A stretch of 64,000 nt of DNA from Bradyrhizobium sp. SRL28 (GTDB taxonomy: Bacteria; Pseudomonadota; Alphaproteobacteria; Rhizobiales; Xanthobacteraceae): positions 62,001 through 126,000 of the forward strand of contig NZ_JAHEAG010000010.1 of the NCBI RefSeq assembly GCF_018596315.1, in the 5' to 3' direction. The translations under genes were made by a program, and so were the position numbers. Below, piece by piece: positions 59,840 through 64,000 of the stretch; positions within the stretch are counted from its first letter, which is position 1, and each line of letters begins with the position of its first letter. Below the pieces are notes generated by a model. That model did not search any database, was not told the origin of the DNA, and saw only the letters and a program-made list of their open reading frames with translations.

Positions 59840-60481
59840 CACCGCATTCGTGCTCCGTTGAATGAAGCCGACACTCGTGCAGCCTCCCGCGCAGCAAAGT
59901 ACGGGTGTTAAAAAACGACAGGTTGAATCGATAGCATTCGTGCTGTGCGCGTCCCCGCCCACCTACGGTGGTTACTGAAATCAAGCTCTCGATCTGGTTG
60001 GTCATCCGTTGCCTGATGCTGGCAGCGGCTTTCTTGGATGTACCCCTTAAGAGTTTGCCAGCAGCGGGCAAGCGAAGTGCATAAGGTGCGTGATGACGCA
60101 TTTGTGAAGGCCATCTCACCGTGCGGCGGTTGATGGCAGATGGGTCGACCAATGAAGAACCGGTCATTCTCAGGCAAGGGTGACGTAGCTGTCGCCTACG
60201 AGATCTCGGGCACGTCGCGCGTCGATTCGGACAGGACGCTATTTGCCCAGACTACAATGATGCATCTGCAAGCGGAACGACGAGCGGCGCCCGCGTGGAG
60301 CGCTGCCGCTGTCGTCGGGATGACGTGGGAGCCCCAACCGCTGGCTTCCGCGGATCAGGCGCGAGACGCGGCGGATGAGCAACGCGCAATGAAGGTTTGC
60401 ATGGAGGCGCTACATCCGTAGCACAGGGCTTCCGGCACCGGGGATCGGCAGCGCCTTCAAAGCTTGGAAAGGAATTGGCTG
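59840..60481. other. intergenic region, no convincing gene
   Basis: About 640 bp. A rightward 93-codon frame at 60140-60421 and two leftward frames at 59763-60177 have no recognisable product or ribosome site, and their codon use is unlike the neighbours. The region looks lower in GC than the cluster. A strong boundary between the biosynthetic cluster and the TAXI genes is likely here. I see no transposon ends. Confidence 0.5.
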
Positions 60482-61519
60482 ATGAATTGGTCTTTTGGTT
60501 TAGGTCCGCGACTTCTACTCCTGGCATTGACCTCTTTGCCCGTGATCATTCAGCCGTTCGATGCGGACGCGCAGACGCAAAATGCCCGGATGCAAGGCGT
60601 TCGTCCATTGCCTCGCGAGACGCAGAAGCCGCAAGTGGCGATGAATGCCTGGACAGTCGGTGTTGCAGGAGGCCTTCTCGAGGGGGCGCCAATCCGTCTG
60701 GCGGCAGAGATCGCCCGCGTCGTAGACGATGGACACAATCTGCACGTTCTGCCGATCGTGACACGCGGTGCCACGGAAAACGTGAATTCACTGCTCTATT
60801 TGCGCGGCATCGACGCCGCGATCATCAATTCCGATGCGCTGGAGGAATATAAGAGCCAGGTGCCGGATATTCAGCAACGGCTTGCCTACGTCCTGAATCT
60901 ATTCCCGTCCGAACTTCATATCTTCGTTCGTCCCGAGATTCAGAGCCTGAACGATCTCGCCGGCAAGAAAGTGAACTTCAATACCCAGGGTACCGCCGCA
61001 GCCTATTCGGGCCCGCTGATCTTCAGTCGGCTCGGCCTCGAGGTGGAAAAGACGTTCATCCCGCATCAGGTTGCGCTCGAGCAGATGCGTAAGGGCGAGA
61101 TAGCGGGGGTCGTCTTCATTACGTCGAAGCCGGTAGATGCTTTCGTGCGCGGCCGTTGGGAGCCGGGGTTCAAGTTCTTGCCAATGCCCTATGACAGCAA
61201 GTTCGAGGACTATTATCTGCCCGCCACACTCGATGCCGCGGACTATCCCAATCTGATCAAGCCGGGCGAACGAGTAACGACGATTGCCGTTCCGACCGCT
61301 CTCGTCGCTTTCAACTTCCCAGCCAAATCGAATCGCTACCAGCGCATCGCACGTTTCGTCGATCATCTGTTCTCGCGGATCGGCAAGCTGCAGGAACCCG
61401 GCTTCGACCCGAAATGGAAATTGATCAACCTCGCGGCGACGGTTCCTGGCCTCACGCGCTTCCCTGCGGCGCAAGCGTGGCTCGAACGCCAACCGCGCGC
61501 AACGCATGCATCGCAATGA
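60482..61519 (+). CDS. TAXI-family (TRAP-type) solute-binding protein
   Basis: A 345-residue exported protein. A hydrophobic signal (LGPRLLLLALTSLPVIIQPF) is followed by VGVAGGLLEGAPIRLAAEIA, DDGHNLHVLPIVTRGATENV, IDAAIINSDALEEY and LNDLAGKKVNFNTQGTAAAY, the pattern of TAXI receptors. TAXI proteins normally serve TRAP transporters; no DctQ/DctM membrane subunit is adjacent, so it may work as a stand-alone sensor or with distant partners. The start at 60482 has AAGGAA upstream. It overlaps the next gene by 4 bp. Confidence 0.84.
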   Translation: MNWSFGLGPRLLLLALTSLPVIIQPFDADAQTQNARMQGVRPLPRETQKPQVAMNAWTVGVAGGLLEGAPIRLAAEIARVVDDGHNLHVLPIVTRGATENVNSLLYLRGIDAAIINSDALEEYKSQVPDIQQRLAYVLNLFPSELHIFVRPEIQSLNDLAGKKVNFNTQGTAAAYSGPLIFSRLGLEVEKTFIPHQVALEQMRKGEIAGVVFITSKPVDAFVRGRWEPGFKFLPMPYDSKFEDYYLPATLDAADYPNLIKPGERVTTIAVPTALVAFNFPAKSNRYQRIARFVDHLFSRIGKLQEPGFDPKWKLINLAATVPGLTRFPAAQAWLERQPRATHASQ

Positions 61520-62151
61520 GAGCCGCAGCCATCCCGATTGTAGCTGGAATCGCGCTCACAAGCGGGATTGCCTGGACGCAAGGAGCAGAAAATCCAACGG
61601 CGCAGATTCGCGACTGCATCCCGATGGAGCGGACCGAGCGGCTGGAGTGCCTGGACAAGGTGTCGCGGGCAATCGCGACGGCACATCAGGCGGCCTCCAA
61701 GGGAGACAACTGGATTATCAGCCAAACGACCTCGCCAGTCGACTATTCACCCGTTGCCACCGCCACGACCGTGTCGAACGATGGTGAGGCGGCCGAATCC
61801 GCAATGAAGCTTTCAATTCGCTGCCGCAAGGGTCGGACCGAATTGGTAGTCGCAGGACCCGGCATTTCGGGCCGCGGCAACGATTATGCGATTTCCTATC
61901 GTGTTAACGATGGTCAGCAGGTGCAGATCGCAGCAGCGCCGCCGGCGTTCGGGGCAGGGGTCGCGTTCGGGGGCGACGTTACTCGCTTGCTGCAGTCTCT
62001 TCCGGACACTGGGAGCCTCAGCGTCCACCTGGCACCCCGCACAGGAACCGCGCTGGATGGAACGTTTTCGCTCGGCGGGTGGGAAGCGGTGCGCGCGAAG
62101 CTGATTGCTGCGTGCAAATGGACACACCCGGCCGAGAAACCGAACAGGTGA
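61516..62151 (+). CDS. exported TagO/VasI-like protein
   Basis: A 211-residue protein with a signal peptide (RAAAIPIVAGIALTSGIAWT). The mature part has IRDCIPMERTERLECLDKVS, then WIISQTTSPVDYSPVATATT, SIRCRKGRTELVVAG and a WEAVRAKLIAACKW end, a layout I associate with TagO/VasI-like periplasmic proteins of type VI secretion loci. No T6SS gene is present, so the role is open. Coupled (ATGA) to the TAXI gene. Confidence 0.62.
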   Translation: MRAAAIPIVAGIALTSGIAWTQGAENPTAQIRDCIPMERTERLECLDKVSRAIATAHQAASKGDNWIISQTTSPVDYSPVATATTVSNDGEAAESAMKLSIRCRKGRTELVVAGPGISGRGNDYAISYRVNDGQQVQIAAAPPAFGAGVAFGGDVTRLLQSLPDTGSLSVHLAPRTGTALDGTFSLGGWEAVRAKLIAACKWTHPAEKPNR

Positions 62152-62184
62152 TGGTGTTGGATTAGTCTGTACAGGAGAGGCCCA

Positions 62185-62772
62185 ATGAACATGTTTCAGC
62201 ACTTTGCGAAGGTAGCCACGGTAGGAGTCTTCACGGCATTGTTCGCCGCATCATTCGCGGCGGCGCAGGAGAGCGGACGAAACCGGGTGCCACCAAAGGT
62301 GGGTACGGCCACGCTCCAGCCCGGCGCTGCGGCAAAACCCGCCACCACGTCCATGCAGAAGCGCGCCCCCCTTGCTGCGATGGCCCGGGCTGAACCCGAC
62401 TCCATAGCGCATCGTTTAATCCTGCAGGTGAACACGAACGACGCTGCCGCGATGAACCTTGCGCTCAACAACGCAACGAATGTTGCACAGTACTATAAGG
62501 AGGCTGGCGAGAAGGTAAAAATTGAGGTGGTCACATTTGGACCCGGCCTGCACATGCTGCGCGACGACACGTCGCCGGTAAAGGCTCGCATCGAGGAGAT
62601 GACGCTGAGTACGCCGGAGGTGTCGTTCAAGGCCTGCGGCAACACTCAGGAAAGAATGCGCAAGGCCGAGAACAAGGACATCGCGATTGTTCCTCAGGCA
62701 GAGGTGGTGAAATCAGGCGTAGTGCATGTGATGGAGTTGCAGGAGAAGGCGTGGTCCTACGTAAAGCCATGA
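62185..62772 (+). CDS. exported DsrE-like protein
   Basis: A 195-residue protein with a signal peptide (VGVFTALFAASFAAA), a Pro/Ala-rich linker and a DsrE/F-like domain from about residue 72 (HRLILQVNTNDAAAMNLALN, KVKIEVVTFGPGLHMLRDDT, VSFKACGNTQERMRKAENKD). The Cys in FKACGNT sits where sulfur-carrier DsrE proteins have their active Cys. Exported DsrE-fold proteins are common and of uncertain role. It lies 33 bp after the TagO-like gene, probably the third gene of the operon. Confidence 0.75.
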   Translation: MNMFQHFAKVATVGVFTALFAASFAAAQESGRNRVPPKVGTATLQPGAAAKPATTSMQKRAPLAAMARAEPDSIAHRLILQVNTNDAAAMNLALNNATNVAQYYKEAGEKVKIEVVTFGPGLHMLRDDTSPVKARIEEMTLSTPEVSFKACGNTQERMRKAENKDIAIVPQAEVVKSGVVHVMELQEKAWSYVKP

Positions 62773-62817
62773 GCGAGGCATCGGCTCATAACTCGGCCGA
62801 CGCATGGTAGTGGAGAT

Positions 62818-62857
62818 GGAGACGGCCACGCCGGCTAACCGGACGTGGCCGATCTCC
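62818..62857. terminator. bidirectional terminator between convergent genes
   Basis: Long hairpin: GGAGA-CGGCCACG (62818-62830) pairs with CGTGGCCG-a-TCTCC (62844-62857), 13 base pairs with one bulge. It sits between the DsrE-like gene and the convergent HlyD-type gene. Confidence 0.6.
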
Positions 62858-62895
62858 GGCTACGCGCAAGGCTCATCTATGGGGCTCTGCTTCGT

Positions 62896-64000
62896 CTACC
62901 GCTCCCGCATAGACTCCTGCTTGTACCTTGCCAGCGGCGAGAGCAGGTAGCTGATTATTGTTCGCGAGCCTGTCTTGATCTCGACCGTCACGGCCATTCC
63001 GGGCCCAAGCTTGACGAGTTTCTCGTCTACCTGCATGGCCGCGCGGTCGAGCGAGATGCGAGCGGCATACTCCAGTTCCTGACCTTTGGGCTCGCTGCTG
63101 TTCGTCGCCGCGCCCATAGCCCGATCATTCGAAATGCCCTGTTGCCTGTCGCGGGTGATAGCATCGGACGAGACGCTGAGCACTTCGCCATGAAGCAGCC
63201 CATAGCGCGTGAAGTTGAATGTATCGATCTTGATCTCCGCTTTTTGTCCCGGATGCACGAATCCGATGTCGCGGTTGGAAAGCATGGCCTCGATCTCGAG
63301 CTGGCTCTCGCTCGGTACAAGCACGGCGAGCGCCTGAGCAGGCGTCACCACGCCTCCCACGGTATGAACGGCGAGCTGCTGCACGACGCCATCGACGGGC
63401 GCGGTCAAACGCTGGAGTTTCGTGCGCCGTTCGGCCTTGATCACCTCTTGCGCAGCGCTCGCAGTTTTCTGCTCGGCTTTTGCGAGTGCGTCATAGGTGG
63501 AACGCCGATACTCCGCGGCGGTCCTTTCCCTGGTTTCCTTCAGTAACGCCGTGGCTGCATCGGCTTCGCGCAACCGGCTCTGCTGCAGGAGGAGGTCCTG
63601 CTGAAGGCCGACCAGTTCCTGGTACTCGGAGAGATAGACGACCTTCGAAGCCAGTGCCTTGTCGACCAGAGTCTTACGGATGTCCACGCGCTCCTGCAGC
63701 ACCGGTATCGTGGCCTGCAGCTTCGCGACGCTTGCCGAAGTGGTGGCCCGCTCCGCTTCTTTCTGGCCCTGCTGACGCTCGATCTCGGCGAGCTTGGCGT
63801 TCTGTTCGGCGCGCTGGCTGATCAGAAACTGGCGATGCATTTCGACCTCCGCGGCGCTCGCGCTCTGCGGCGGACGGAAGGCGGCCAGCGGATCCTCTGC
63901 GAGCGCGGCGCGCAGCCGGGCGACGTCGAGTTCGACCGCGATGAGATCGCTCTTCTGACGTTCGTTGTCGGCCTCCGTCATCGTCGGATCGAGTTCGATG
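62896..64000 (-). CDS. HlyD-family type I secretion membrane-fusion protein, partial
   Basis: The C-terminal part (367 codons visible) of a periplasmic adaptor for type I secretion. The frame stays open to the window end: ELDPTMTEADNERQKSDLIA is the typical HlyD segment that follows the N-terminal membrane helix and beta strands, which lie outside the window. Then comes a long coiled-coil (LAEIERQQGQKEAERATTSA and following), LTAPVDGVVQQLAVHTVGGV, and MAVTVEIKTGSRTIISYLLS near the end, the C-terminal signature. The partner ABC transporter and substrate should lie beyond the window. Confidence 0.88.
   Translation of the reverse strand, partial: IELDPTMTEADNERQKSDLIAVELDVARLRAALAEDPLAAFRPPQSASAAEVEMHRQFLISQRAEQNAKLAEIERQQGQKEAERATTSASVAKLQATIPVLQERVDIRKTLVDKALASKVVYLSEYQELVGLQQDLLLQQSRLREADAATALLKETRERTAAEYRRSTYDALAKAEQKTASAAQEVIKAERRTKLQRLTAPVDGVVQQLAVHTVGGVVTPAQALAVLVPSESQLEIEAMLSNRDIGFVHPGQKAEIKIDTFNFTRYGLLHGEVLSVSSDAITRDRQQGISNDRAMGAATNSSEPKGQELEYAARISLDRAAMQVDEKLVKLGPGMAVTVEIKTGSRTIISYLLSPLARYKQESMRER

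Noticed and set aside
59763..60167. 134-codon minus-strand frame
   Set aside because: Overlaps the SDR end and has no family features; no terminal repeats that would make it a transposase remnant.
60140..60421. 93-codon plus-strand frame upstream of the TAXI gene
   Set aside because: No ribosome site, no recognisable product, unusual composition; might be a remnant.
61516..62151. Type VI secretion locus
   Set aside because: Only one TagO/VasI-like protein; none of the Tss core genes is in the window.

Overview
The window reads as chromosome of a Bradyrhizobium-like alphaproteobacterium (Rhizobiales). The grounds are high GC, dense operons with ATGA overlaps, a GcrA-family regulator, a methanethiol S-methyltransferase, an amino acid:[carrier protein] ligase of the type first characterised in Bradyrhizobium, and a palindromic intergenic element I recognise from Bradyrhizobium genomes. 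I found no tRNA, rRNA, CRISPR array, transposase or integrase.

Layout. 0.1-11.4 kb: a GST, then a divergent pair: a very large cyclase/ATPase/TPR protein (-) and a 1906-residue fusion of GMC oxidoreductase, alpha/beta hydrolase and PhoD-like phosphoesterase (+). By eye this pair is less GC-rich than its surroundings. 11.7-27.2 kb: a catabolic locus. Leftward genes encode an acyl-CoA synthetase, a TetR regulator, an SDR and a Baeyer-Villiger-type monooxygenase; rightward genes encode a branched-chain-amino-acid-type ABC importer, a CoA-transferase, two hydratases, a frameshifted CitE-like lyase and a thiolase. A 25-bp inverted repeat lies between the two arms. 27.3-34 kb: envelope and signalling genes (DUF4173 protein, OmpR-type two-component pair, GH3 glycosidase, OpgC). 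34.1-36.7 kb: a LexA/CI-like S24 repressor, a GcrA-like gene and two small unknowns; five copies of TTCYG-N5-CRGAA lie in three promoters. 36.7-46.2 kb: BamA paralogue, unknown exported protein, CadC-like TPR regulator, MddA, GFA protein, a second CaiB-type CoA-transferase, NYN protein and cupin.

46.5-59.8 kb is the most interesting part: a bidirectional, apparently biosynthetic cluster. The leftward arm runs acyl-CoA dehydrogenase, amino acid:[carrier protein] ligase, MetY-type sulfhydrylase, MetA-type homoserine acyltransferase, a frameshifted ~60-residue gene, a GNAT-like protein, a branched-chain aminotransferase and a ThDP enzyme. The rightward arm runs carrier protein, FATP-like ligase, second carrier protein, second adenylate-forming ligase and an SDR. 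No NRPS condensation domain or ketosynthase is present. Two copies of GGTCG-N2-CGACC, 30 bp apart, sit just upstream of the leftward arm. Together these suggest a small-molecule pathway with intermediates held on two stand-alone carrier proteins; the product is not deducible from the window.

60.4-64 kb: a TAXI-type periplasmic binding protein without TRAP membrane subunits, an exported TagO/VasI-like protein and an exported DsrE-like protein, then a convergent HlyD-type secretion adaptor cut by the window end. Two apparent one-base insertions (near 25645 and 50200) break otherwise intact genes and could be real mutations or assembly errors.
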